Below are positions 1-6,736 of a stretch of DNA of 7,617 bases, one piece after another. The stretch comes from Candidatus Coliplasma caballi (GTDB lineage Bacteria > Bacillota > Clostridia > Oscillospirales > CAG-382): NCBI GenBank assembly GCA_018065365.1, contig JAGHTH010000180.1, positions 1-7,617 of the forward strand, read 5' to 3'. Below the pieces are notes generated by a model. It was given only the letters and a program-made list of their open reading frames with translations. It was not told the origin of the DNA and made no database searches. The position numbers were made by a program, and so were the translations under genes. How positions within the stretch are numbered: the first letter of the stretch is position 1; each line of letters begins with the position of its first letter.

Positions 1-13
1 TGCTCCTACGTAA

Positions 14-1249
14 ACTTCTTCCGAGAAACCCGATCCCTCCGCGGAAGAAAGTCCCTTCATCAGTCCCTCTGAACCCGACGCGTCTTCCGAAGAGCCGGAT
101 GACGAATCTTCGGAAGAGCCCGCGACCTCCTCTGAGGAACCCGGCGAAACCTCGACCGACGTCGAAGTGATCCCGCCGTTCTGCACGAATTTCCTGTCGT
201 TCGGTGCGGTCGATACCAAAGTGAACGCCACCGCTGCCAACGCCTGCCAGTTGACCGGCGTCAATGTTCCGCTGTCCTACGGCGCGGTCGTGCTTTATAC
301 CTATCTGTATGAAGATGACATCAGCGAGGGCGCAGACCTTGCCGATTTCGCGGCGGCTCTCTTTGAATATGACGAGAAGAAATTTGATTACGTCAAAACC
401 GATTTCTGTGAAGTCGGAAAAGTTCCGGCGCAGATTTCCGTTCCCGACGACGGCTTCGTCGTGCTGATCCACAAAGCGCAGGAAAAAGTTCTTTCCACGC
501 TCAAAAACCTTGACGGCGAAACGGTCGTCTTCCCGCACGGCGTGCAGCCCTGCGCGGACATCAACTATACCGTGAAAAAAGTGGCGGGCAAACTCGAAAT
601 CGACGGCAAATTCTCCGACGCGGAGTGGAAGAATTACCACATCGATTCCGTCAACGCGGAAAACCCGCTCTGGTCTTACGCGCAGTTCGAGAAAGACAAC
701 TACTATTCCACCGCGGAATACTACGCGGCATACGACGACGAATATCTGTACCTCTGCGTCGTGGTTTCCTCGCCGTATCACTATTGCCCGGTTACGTCGG
801 CGAACGCAAGCGGTATGTGGCAGTATGAGTGCATTCAGGTCAAATTCTCGTCTGTCAGCCCTGCTTCCGAATACATCCTCGAAAACTTCGACCACGTGGC
901 AAACAACGCCGCGGTCAAAGGCGGTACCGTCCGTTCCTACGGCTTTGCCGCAAACGACGAAAACGAGACTTGCTTCTACGAGAGCGGCTTTACCACGACC
1001 TTTACGGGCAAAGCGGGCTGCTCGCGCGATGACGCGAAACAGCTGACCGTTTACGAGGTTGCGCTTCCCTGGGCAGAACAGAGCATCACGCCTGCCAAAG
1101 GCATGGAATTCGGTCTGACGTTCTCGATCAACTCCACCAACGCGGACGACGTTGCGAAGAAGATCTGGAAGAACATCACTTACCGTAACGGCGGCGGTGT
1201 CATCGGTCGTAACGACTGGTCGAAGATTCCTGTCATTACGCTCGGTTGA
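14..1249 (+). CDS. Secreted/cell-surface protein with Ser/Glu/Pro linker and C-terminal CBM9/DOMON-like domain, 5' end disrupted or missing
   Basis: The frame is open from 14 to the TGA at 1247-1249, but a TAA lies in frame at 11-13 and no start codon occurs between 14 and 166. The first in-frame start is GTG 167, which has no ribosome binding site at a useful distance. The first 50 or so residues are a low-complexity Ser/Glu/Pro/Asp linker with SSEEP-type units, typical of a spacer after a signal peptide or lipobox in Firmicutes surface proteins. So the true N-terminus probably lies upstream and is cut by a nonsense or frameshift change, or by a sequence error. Counting from GTG 167, residues 7-128 form a beta-rich domain I cannot name. 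Residues 135-359 resemble a CBM9/DOMON-like sugar-binding fold: KLEIDGKFSDAEW opening, AAYDDEYLYL, then YEVALPW and IGRNDW near the end. Carbohydrate binding is inferred from the fold. No catalytic domain is visible. Confidence 0.7.
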   Translation, partial: TSSEKPDPSAEESPFISPSEPDASSEEPDDESSEEPATSSEEPGETSTDVEVIPPFCTNFLSFGAVDTKVNATAANACQLTGVNVPLSYGAVVLYTYLYEDDISEGADLADFAAALFEYDEKKFDYVKTDFCEVGKVPAQISVPDDGFVVLIHKAQEKVLSTLKNLDGETVVFPHGVQPCADINYTVKKVAGKLEIDGKFSDAEWKNYHIDSVNAENPLWSYAQFEKDNYYSTAEYYAAYDDEYLYLCVVVSSPYHYCPVTSANASGMWQYECIQVKFSSVSPASEYILENFDHVANNAAVKGGTVRSYGFAANDENETCFYESGFTTTFTGKAGCSRDDAKQLTVYEVALPWAEQSITPAKGMEFGLTFSINSTNADDVAKKIWKNITYRNGGGVIGRNDWSKIPVITLG

Positions 1250-1269
1250 GTCATCTGACGAAAAATACG

Positions 1270-1296
1270 AAATGCGGCTCCCCGGAGCCGCATTTT
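1270..1296 (+). terminator. Rho-independent terminator after the CBM9-like gene
   Basis: A 12-bp perfect inverted repeat (1270-1281 with 1284-1295, core GCGGCTCC/GGAGCCGC) is followed by a run of four T. It begins 20 bases after the stop codon. The preceding A-rich stretch (1261-1265) would give U residues on the other strand too, so it may act in both directions. The T-run is short, so some readthrough into the next gene is possible. I see no clear sigma-A promoter between here and 1331. Confidence 0.75.
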
Positions 1297-1330
1297 GCAC
1301 ATACAGTACGTTAAAAAGAGGGAAAATACA

Positions 1331-2104
1331 ATGACCGCAAAAGAATTGATGACCGCTCTGATCGGAGCGGAAAACACGGAAAAGCCCACCGTAGATACCT
1401 GCAAACACGGCGATCCCGACCGTCTGCTCAAAAAAGTCGGAGTTTGCCTGACCGCGACGCCGGACGTTCTGCGCGCCTGTGAGGCATGGGGCGCCGATCT
1501 GCTGATCACGCACGAATGCACCTACTACGATCACCACGACGTTCCGCGCGAGGACCCGATCACGAAGCGCAAGCAGGAACTTGTTGAAAGTTGTTCGTTC
1601 ACGATCTGGCGCTTCCACGATTTCATTCATCACGGGATCGGCAACGACGGGATCCACGACGGGTTGATCGAAAAACTCGCTTTGCCCGGAACGTTTGACG
1701 GACACCGCTATTTCACGCTCGAAACGCCCGTTACGCCGCGAGAGATCGCAAAACTGCTCGAGGAACGCGCCGGCGCGACGCACGCGCGCATCACGGGACT
1801 GCCCGACGAGCCCGTGAAGAAGATTTCCCTGTACCTCGGCGCCTGCGGAATGCAGATAGACGCGTTCTGTTCGGACGATTCCGAACTCGCGATCGCGGGC
1901 GAACAATGCGAATGGCGCAACGTGGAACAGATGCGCGACGCGGCGCAGTTCGGTATGCGCAAAACGCTGATCCTGATCGGCCACGGCGTTTCCGAAGCGC
2001 CCGGAATGGAACAGCTCGCGCGGAAACTTTCCGAAACCTATCCGGAGATCGAGTCCCGATTCTTTGATTGCGGAGATATTTACTCCTACGTGGAACAGAA
2101 ATGA
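1331..2104 (+). CDS. Nif3-like (DUF34) dinuclear-metal-centre family protein
   Basis: This is a 257-residue protein, normal length for short Nif3/DUF34 members. ATG 1331 is chosen because AGAGGG at 1317-1322 sits 8 bases upstream; a TTG at 1295 in the same frame lies inside the terminator. Family signatures are LLITHE (residues 58-62), RFHDFIHH (94-101) with NDGIHDGL (105-112), and GHGVSE (217-222). In the known family, His, Asp and Glu in these blocks bind a pair of metal ions. Here the usual His-His of the first block is His-Glu (H61-E62), and the middle block carries RFHDF rather than the common HTNLD. This resembles a variant subgroup I associate with Clostridia. The biochemical role of the family is unsettled (metal binding; GTP cyclohydrolase or nucleotide-related roles have been proposed), so none is assigned. 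The stop codon overlaps the start of cca (ATGA), suggesting co-expression. Confidence 0.88.
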   Translation: MTAKELMTALIGAENTEKPTVDTCKHGDPDRLLKKVGVCLTATPDVLRACEAWGADLLITHECTYYDHHDVPREDPITKRKQELVESCSFTIWRFHDFIHHGIGNDGIHDGLIEKLALPGTFDGHRYFTLETPVTPREIAKLLEERAGATHARITGLPDEPVKKISLYLGACGMQIDAFCSDDSELAIAGEQCEWRNVEQMRDAAQFGMRKTLILIGHGVSEAPGMEQLARKLSETYPEIESRFFDCGDIYSYVEQK

Positions 2105-3441
2105 CGTTTGAAATGATTCCCGCCTACGTGTCCGACGCGCTTTCCGCCCTTGCGGAGAGGGGATACGAGGCGTACCTGGTCGGCGGCTGTGTCCGCGACA
2201 TCCTGCGCGGCGTGGAGCCGCACGATTACGACTTGACGACCTCGGCGTTGCCCGAACAGGTCAAGTCTGTTTTCGCGCGCGAAAAAGTCGTGGAGACCGG
2301 CATCAAACACGGCACGGTAACGGTCGTTACCGACGACGGAACGCTGGAGATCACGACGTTCCGCACTGAGTGCGGCTATTCCGACAACCGCCACCCCGAC
2401 CGCGTTTCGTTTGCGAAAACGCTTGCGGAAGACCTATGCCGCCGCGATTTTACGGTCAACGCGATGGCGTGGTCAAAAAAAGCCGGGCTGACCGACCTTT
2501 ACGGCGGCAGGGAAGACCTGCGAAACGGCGTGATCCGCTGTGTCGGCGATCCCGGCGAGCGTTTCCGGGAAGACGCGCTGCGGCTTCTGCGCGCCGTGCG
2601 TTTCGCGTCGCAATTAGACTTTGCGATCGAGCCAAAAACGAAACGGGCGATCGGTGCGCACCGAGACCTGCTCGCCAACGTGTCCGCCGAGCGTGTCTTT
2701 GAGGAACTCAAAAAACTTCTCTGCGGCAAAGGTGTCGCACGCGTTCTTGCGGAAGAACGCGACCTGCTTGCCGTGGTCATCCCGGAATTGAAGCCCTGCT
2801 TTGACTTTCCGCAGCGCTCCGCGTACAATATCTACGACGTTTACACCCACACGGTCAAGGTGGTCGAAGCGGCACCTCCCGATCCCGTTCTGCGCTTCGC
2901 TGCGCTGCTGCACGATGCCGCCAAACCGCTCTGCTGCGTCAAAGAAGGCGAGATCACCCATTTCAACGGCCACCCCGAACAAAGCGCCCGGATCGCCGAG
3001 AACGTGCTGAAACGCCTGCGCGCAGACCGCGCGACGACCGACTCCGTCGTGTCGCTGATCCGGCACCACGATGACTACGCCGCGCTCGGCAGGGAAGCAA
3101 TGCCGCGCCTGCTTTCACAGATGCTGCCGGAACGGGCGTTTGCCCTGTTCGACTTCATGGAAGCGGACAACCGCGCCAAATCAGCTCGCGGTCCGGAATT
3201 CCTCCCCGCGATCGAGAACGGCAGAGCGCTTTTGCGGGAACTGTTGAACACGGGCTTTCCGCTTTCCGTACGCGACCTGAACGTCAGCGGGGAAGACCTG
3301 CTTGCCGTCGGTGTCCCTGCGGGAAAGCCGGTCGGCGAAATGCTTTCGAAAATGCTTGTCGCCGTGCAGGAGGAAAAGGTCGAAAACGACAGAAATTCCC
3401 TCTTGGAATTTGCGCGCGACAGAATTGACAAATGGCTGTAA
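2101..3441 (+). CDS. cca: CCA tRNA nucleotidyltransferase (class II, with HD domain)
   Basis: The 446-residue enzyme builds or repairs the 3' CCA end of tRNAs from CTP and ATP. The nucleotidyltransferase head shows YLVGGCVRD (25-33), the catalytic Asp pair in HDYDLTT (D42, D44), and RRDFTVNAMA (114-123). The nucleotide-selecting EDALR follows at 157-161, within the tRNA-binding helical region. An HD domain comes next, with LLHDAAKP (269-276; H271-D272), HFNGHPEQS (287-295) and RHHDDY (321-326). The C-terminal tail (393-419) has the GEDLLAVG...GEML pattern common in clostridial CCA enzymes. ATG 2101 is chosen because it overlaps the nif3-like stop as ATGA; ATG 2113 is a possible alternative. 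Poly(A) polymerase is the main alternative for this superfamily, but the length, motif order and HD domain favour the CCA enzyme. The last codons contain the -35 box of the degV promoter. Confidence 0.95.
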   Translation: MTFEMIPAYVSDALSALAERGYEAYLVGGCVRDILRGVEPHDYDLTTSALPEQVKSVFAREKVVETGIKHGTVTVVTDDGTLEITTFRTECGYSDNRHPDRVSFAKTLAEDLCRRDFTVNAMAWSKKAGLTDLYGGREDLRNGVIRCVGDPGERFREDALRLLRAVRFASQLDFAIEPKTKRAIGAHRDLLANVSAERVFEELKKLLCGKGVARVLAEERDLLAVVIPELKPCFDFPQRSAYNIYDVYTHTVKVVEAAPPDPVLRFAALLHDAAKPLCCVKEGEITHFNGHPEQSARIAENVLKRLRADRATTDSVVSLIRHHDDYAALGREAMPRLLSQMLPERAFALFDFMEADNRAKSARGPEFLPAIENGRALLRELLNTGFPLSVRDLNVSGEDLLAVGVPAGKPVGEMLSKMLVAVQEEKVENDRNSLLEFARDRIDKWL

Positions 3442-3453
3442 ATATGTTATACT
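3425..3453 (+). promoter_or_regulatory. Near-consensus sigma-A promoter for degV, overlapping the 3' end of cca
   Basis: TTGACA at 3425-3430 and TATACT at 3448-3453 are separated by exactly 17 bp. The -35 box and part of the spacer lie within the last codons of cca, whose TAA is at 3439-3441. Transcription would start near 3460, about 55 bases before the degV ATG, so degV can be expressed independently of the nif3-like/cca pair. Confidence 0.8.
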
Positions 3454-3457
3454 GAAC

Positions 3458-3490
3458 GCGGCTCCGAAAGGGAGCGATCCGCTCGTTTTT
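3458..3490 (+). terminator. Bulged hairpin with T-run in the cca-degV gap (cca terminator or degV attenuator)
   Basis: GCGGCTCC at 3458-3465 can pair with GGAG (3471-3474) and CCGC (3479-3482), leaving CGAT unpaired. An alternative hairpin pairs GAGCG (3472-3476) with CGCTC (3480-3484). Both end just before a five-T run at 3486-3490. Because it lies downstream of the degV promoter, it would also affect degV transcripts. The stems are short, so termination is uncertain. Confidence 0.4.
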
Positions 3491-3514
3491 ACATGTTTTG
3501 AAAGGAAAACGATC

Positions 3515-4372
3515 ATGTCCGAATACGTGATTTTTACCGATTCTTCCGCTGATCTGCCGGCGCATCTCGCCGCGGAATGCGGGCTTCCTGTCGTTTGGCT
3601 CCGGCTTTTTCTCGATGAAAAAGAGGAAAACCCCGAAACCGACAGCAAAACCTTTTACGACGCTCTGCGGAACAAGGTCGTCGCCACGACCTCCGCACCC
3701 AACCTCGACGACTACCTTTCTTTGATGGAGCCGATCCTGCAAAGCGGCAAGGATCTGCTTTATATCGCCTTTTCCTCCGGGCTTTCGAGCGCCTGCCACA
3801 CCGGCACGCTTGCCGCGGACGAACTTGCGGAGAAATACCCCGACAGAAAGATCCGCGTGGTCGATACGCTCGCGGCTTCGCTCGGGCAGGGACTGCTGGT
3901 CTATCTCGCTCTGCAAAAGCAGAAAGCCGGGCTTTCGCTCGACGAAACGGTCTCGTGGCTTGAGGAAAACAAACTGCACCTGTGCCATTGGTTTACCGTG
4001 GACGATCTGCTGTTCTTAAAGCGCGGCGGGCGCGTGTCCGCGGCAACGGCGGTCGTCGGCACGATGCTGGCGGTCAAGCCGGTCATGCACATGGACGACG
4101 CGGGACACCTCGTCAGCGTTTCCAAGGCGCGCGGCAGAAAGGGCGCATTGCTCGCCCTGTTTGACAAAGCAAAAGAGACCGCGTTTGCTCCCGAAACGCA
4201 GATCATGGCGATCAGCCACGGCGATTGCGCCGAGGACGCGGAGTTTCTGGCGGAGAAACTCAAGACCGAACTGCACGTCCCGGAGGTGCTCATTGCTCCG
4301 GTCGGTACCGTGATCGGCGCTCATTCCGGCCCCGGCACCGTCGCGCTGTTCTTCTTGGGAACGGAACGCTGA
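3515..4372 (+). CDS. DegV family fatty-acid-binding protein
   Basis: A 285-residue protein, the usual DegV length. ATG 3515 has AAGGA at 3502-3506 with an 8-base spacer; the frame is open further upstream but overlaps cca, so that part is not coding. The N-terminal EDD fold begins with FTDSSADLP (7-15), followed by TTSAPN (58-63), AFSSGLSSA (85-93) and VVDTLAASLGQGLLV (115-129). The second half has DDLLFLKRGGRVS (163-175), LAVKPVM (185-191) and IGAHSGPGTVALFFLG (267-282). In studied members (FakB of Gram-positive bacteria) the Thr/Ser and the late His contact the fatty-acid carboxylate, and the protein presents the acid to FakA kinase for phospholipid synthesis. No fakA partner is visible here, and clostridial genomes often carry several degV paralogues, so the exact ligand is unknown. 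It has its own promoter at 3425-3453 and converges with the phosphorylase gene. Confidence 0.93.
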   Translation: MSEYVIFTDSSADLPAHLAAECGLPVVWLRLFLDEKEENPETDSKTFYDALRNKVVATTSAPNLDDYLSLMEPILQSGKDLLYIAFSSGLSSACHTGTLAADELAEKYPDRKIRVVDTLAASLGQGLLVYLALQKQKAGLSLDETVSWLEENKLHLCHWFTVDDLLFLKRGGRVSAATAVVGTMLAVKPVMHMDDAGHLVSVSKARGRKGALLALFDKAKETAFAPETQIMAISHGDCAEDAEFLAEKLKTELHVPEVLIAPVGTVIGAHSGPGTVALFFLGTER

Positions 4373-4460
4373 TATTTCCGAAAAAGAAAACCCGTTGAAA
4401 AGGAACAAATCTTCTTTCGGGCGTACGTCTTAGGGATTTTTTGACCGGTGGAACGACACG

Positions 4461-4500
4461 AAGAAAAGAAAAACAGTTTTTCAGAAATGAAAAAGCTGTT
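4461..4500 (-). terminator. Rho-independent terminator for the minus-strand tyrS-phosphorylase unit
   Basis: Bases 4472-4482 pair with 4489-4500 (AACAG...CTGTT ends, one bulged base), closing a 6-base loop. Read on the minus strand, the hairpin is followed by a T-rich tract from 4471 down to 4461 (complement of an A-rich stretch). It lies about 180 bases beyond the phosphorylase stop, so the minus-strand transcript may carry a long 3' UTR unless it ends first at the hairpin 4526-4557. Confidence 0.55.
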
Positions 4501-4525
4501 CTTAATCATTCAAAAAATGCAAAAT

Positions 4526-4557
4526 ATAAGAGCGAGGAGTAAAATCCTCGCTCTTAT
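4526..4557. terminator. Strong bidirectional-type hairpin terminator between convergent genes
   Basis: A perfect 13-bp stem (4526-4538 with 4545-4557, core AGAGCGAGGA/TCCTCGCTCT) closes a six-base loop. On the minus strand it is followed by a T-rich stretch (complement of 4511-4525), good for termination of the phosphorylase transcript. On the plus strand the following bases are only moderately T-rich. It lies 153 bases after degV and 123 bases after the phosphorylase stop. Confidence 0.7.
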
Positions 4558-4562
4558 TGTCT

Positions 4563-4618
4563 TCGGTCGATTTCGTCTCTATCGTACGTAAGTACGCCGA
4601 CGATACGAAATCGGCCGA
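4563..4618. other. Long bulged hairpin inside the intergenic repeat
   Basis: Bases 4563-4576 pair with 4605-4618 over 14 bp (one G-U if transcribed on the plus strand). After a four-base bulge (CTCT, 4577-4580), 4581-4585 pairs with 4600-4604. The apical part contains a competing stem, CGTAC-GTAA-GTACG type (4583-4587 with 4592-4596). There is no T-run after it, so it is not a terminator by itself. It may be part of a folded RNA or the palindromic core of a repeat; function unknown. Confidence 0.6.
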
Positions 4619-4680
4619 TCCCCCGGTCCCTCTCTCCCTAATTCGTACGCCCTTTTCAACGGGAATTTTTTGTTATATAG

Positions 4681-5430
4681 TTATATGCGCTTTGCGATTT
4701 CCAAAGCGAGCCGGAAATCGTCGATATGGTGATTCGCGTCCGACAGCGTACCCAAGGAATAACCGTCTTCCGAAAGAACGTCTCCGGTAATGAGGAATGT
4801 GTATAAGTCCAAACCGTAAAAATCGCAAACGGCCTGCACGCCGGCAATTTCCATTTCGACGGCGATACATCCCTCGGCTTTGCGCCGTGCCGCCTGCTCG
4901 GCGGTTTCGCGTAAGATCGCGTCGGTCGTCCACGTTTTTCCTTCAATATAGGGAACGCGGAGTTCCTCAAAAACAGTTCTGACAACGCTGCTGTTTTTTA
5001 CCGGGATATAGTCGGCGGGAGGCGCGTAGTGATAGGACATTCCTTCATCGCGGTATGCCTCCGTGGGAATGACGAAACGGTTTGCCGTCTTTTCGTAAGC
5101 AAGACTTCCGGCGGAGCCGAACATCATGAACTTTGCCGCGCCGGTCAGCCAGTTGGCTTCCGCTACGCATTGCGAAGCGATCGCGGACCCGATCGGCGAT
5201 AAGTAAAATGCAATTCTTCTCCCCTGATCGTAAAACGCATGGATCGGGAGATTGCCGCCGCAGGCACCGATTTCCGCGATTTGCTCACATTCGCGCGTTT
5301 CGAGAATTGTCTGATGGATGACCTTTGAAAAACAAATGATGCAGAGATCGACCAAATGCTTTTGCTCGCCGTAAATATCTTTTAGGGAAATCATCGGCTT
5401 GCTTTCTTTATCAAAAGAATCCGTTATCAT
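4681..5430 (-). CDS. Nucleoside phosphorylase family protein (PNP/uridine phosphorylase superfamily)
   Basis: A 249-residue protein that would split a nucleoside with phosphate into base and pentose-1-phosphate, acting in cytoplasmic salvage. Visible signatures of the PNP/UDP fold are the phosphate-site-like FGSAGSL (104-110), the strand PTEAYRDEGMSYHY (122-135), TTDAILRET (168-176), VEMEIAG (191-197) where the Met-Glu binds ribose hydroxyls in known members, and TGDVLSEDG (215-223) with the Asp used near the base. The arrangement is closest to uridine-phosphorylase-like members, but the substrate cannot be fixed. ATG 5430 has AAGGA about 12 bases upstream, a longish spacer; ATG 5394 (starting MISLKD) is an alternative with a poorer site and would give 237 residues. 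It follows tyrS by 45 bp with no terminator or clear promoter between them, so the two are probably co-transcribed. Confidence 0.85.
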   Translation of the reverse strand: MITDSFDKESKPMISLKDIYGEQKHLVDLCIICFSKVIHQTILETRECEQIAEIGACGGNLPIHAFYDQGRRIAFYLSPIGSAIASQCVAEANWLTGAAKFMMFGSAGSLAYEKTANRFVIPTEAYRDEGMSYHYAPPADYIPVKNSSVVRTVFEELRVPYIEGKTWTTDAILRETAEQAARRKAEGCIAVEMEIAGVQAVCDFYGLDLYTFLITGDVLSEDGYSLGTLSDANHHIDDFRLALEIAKRI

Positions 5431-5475
5431 AATAATGACCGTTCCTTTTTATTCCGGGCTGATTCTTCCGGGTGC

Positions 5476-6702
5476 TTATCCGATCGTCGCGACGTAATAT
5501 TTCTTCTTGCCTCTGCGGATGACGAAGAACTTTCCGTCGAGCGCGTTTTCCGCGGTCAGAAGCAGGTTGCCGTCGTTTACGGTGTCGCCGTTCAGCGTGA
5601 TCGCGCCGGCTTTGAGAAAGTCGTTGCCCTCGCGGTTGGAGGAAGCGGCGCCGCTTGTTTTCAGCGCGTCGATCAGACGGATGCCGGGCTCCACTTCCAC
5701 GTGCGGAACGTTTTTGAGTCCTGCCAGCAGGTCGTGCGTCGGAATGCTCTTGATGTCGCCCGAGAACAGCTGCTCGCTGATGCGAACGGCTTCTTCGTAA
5801 GCGCCCGCGCCGTGCAGGTCGGTAATGATCTCTTTGGCAAGCGCTTTCTGTCCGATGCGCAGATGCGGCTCGGCGTTGTGGCGTGCCTCGATGTCCTCGA
5901 TCTCTTCTTTGGACAAGAAAGTCAGCCGTTTGAGGTACGGCACGACCATCACGTCTTCGACGTTCAATAAGAACTGGTACAGTTCGTAAGAGGAGGTCTT
6001 GTTCTTGTCGAGCCAGACCGCGTTGCCCTCGGATTTGCCGAACTTGTTGCCCTGCGAATCCGTAACGAGCGGCATGGTCATCGCATAGACCGTTTCGCCG
6101 GTGGTCTTGCGTACCAGCTCGATGCCGGTCGTGATGTTGCCCCACTGGTCGCTTCCGGCAACCTGCAGATCAACGCCCATGTGTTCGTGCAGGTACTTGA
6201 AATCGTACCCCTGGATCAGCATATACGAAAATTCCGCGTGCGAAATGCCGGTTTCCATCTGTCTCTTGACGTGGTCTTTGGAAAGCATATAGCCGACGCT
6301 GATGTACTTTCCGACGTCGCGGAAGAAGTCCAGCACGTTCATATCTTTCATCCAGTCGTAGTTGTTCACGACGGGATAGGGGAACAGCTTCTGCACCTGC
6401 GCTTTGAGCGCTTCAAAATTGCGGAAGATGATCTCTTTCTGCGAAAGTTCTCTCTCCACGGTGCCTCTCGGATCGCCGACCAGACCGGTCGCGCCGCCGA
6501 CGAGAATGATCGGATGGTGTCCGGCTTTCTCCAGCCGGCGCGTGATCAGAAAGGACGAATAATGTCCCAAATGCAGACTGTCCGCCGTGGGATCCGTACC
6601 GATATAAAAAGTGAGCCCGCCCGCGTTGAGCTTTTCGATCAATGCTTCATCCGAAATGCTTTCGATCAGGCCTCTCCATTGCAGGTCTTCATATACTGTC
6701 AT
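5476..6702 (-). CDS. tyrS: Tyrosyl-tRNA synthetase
   Basis: A complete 408-residue class I synthetase that charges tRNA-Tyr with tyrosine using ATP. The catalytic domain has YIGTDPTADSLHLGH (33-47), containing the HIGH-type LHLGH, then GGATGLVGDP (69-78), SYMLIQGYDF (159-168) and VAGSDQWGNI (181-190). The KMSKS-type loop is KFGKS (220-224), as in the standard bacterial TyrS group. The C-terminal 340-405 is an S4-like RNA-binding domain (IRLIDALKTSGAASSNREGNDFL and KAGAITLNGDTVND segments). ATG 6702 has AAAGG 9 bases upstream, and the promoter at 6737-6766 leaves a leader of only about 27 bases. It heads the unit that continues into the nucleoside phosphorylase gene. Confidence 0.97.
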   Translation of the reverse strand: MTVYEDLQWRGLIESISDEALIEKLNAGGLTFYIGTDPTADSLHLGHYSSFLITRRLEKAGHHPIILVGGATGLVGDPRGTVERELSQKEIIFRNFEALKAQVQKLFPYPVVNNYDWMKDMNVLDFFRDVGKYISVGYMLSKDHVKRQMETGISHAEFSYMLIQGYDFKYLHEHMGVDLQVAGSDQWGNITTGIELVRKTTGETVYAMTMPLVTDSQGNKFGKSEGNAVWLDKNKTSSYELYQFLLNVEDVMVVPYLKRLTFLSKEEIEDIEARHNAEPHLRIGQKALAKEIITDLHGAGAYEEAVRISEQLFSGDIKSIPTHDLLAGLKNVPHVEVEPGIRLIDALKTSGAASSNREGNDFLKAGAITLNGDTVNDGNLLLTAENALDGKFFVIRRGKKKYYVATIG

Positions 6703-6736
6703 AGCAAATAACCTTTCTTGATTCTTTATTCATGCC

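Larger units (their letters stand above)
4391..4663. repeat. Imperfect long inverted repeat bounding the convergent intergenic region (possible decayed mobile repeat or structured RNA)
   Basis: The 308-base gap 4373-4680 holds no convincing gene. Its outer arms are inverted copies of each other. A perfect 13-base pair lies at 4391-4403 (CCCGTTGAAAAGG) and 4651-4663 in inverse orientation. Further in, 4419-4457 matches the reverse complement of 4614-4652 without gaps at about 28 of 39 positions, sharing GGGCGTACG, TTAGGG and GACCGG in the same spacing. The left arm has about 16 extra bases (4404-4419). The enclosed part carries three more hairpins (4472-4500, 4526-4557, 4563-4618). No transposase and no clear target-site duplication are seen. 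It could be a MITE-like element, a multi-copy intergenic repeat, or a folded 3' UTR. Confidence 0.6.

Noticed and set aside
1295..1330. Upstream TTG extension of the Nif3-like protein
   Set aside because: It would begin inside the terminator hairpin, while ATG 1331 has a strong ribosome binding site.
3284..3988. 234-codon minus-strand open frame antisense to cca and degV
   Set aside because: It spans two well-supported plus-strand genes and their promoter, with shadow-type composition.
4379..4440. Possible degV terminator pairing 4379-4389 with 4412-4420
   Set aside because: The stem is bulged with a long loop and the T-run (4437-4442) is too far from it; the hairpin at 4526-4557 is a better candidate.
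4557..4790. 77-codon plus-strand open frame across the intergenic hairpins
   Set aside because: It starts in the terminator hairpin, has no good ribosome binding site and runs antisense into the phosphorylase gene; the frame is best explained by the repeat sequence.
5411..6145. 244-codon minus-strand open frame within tyrS
   Set aside because: Arg/Gln/His-rich out-of-frame shadow of tyrS, caused by GC-rich codon use, with no domain signature.
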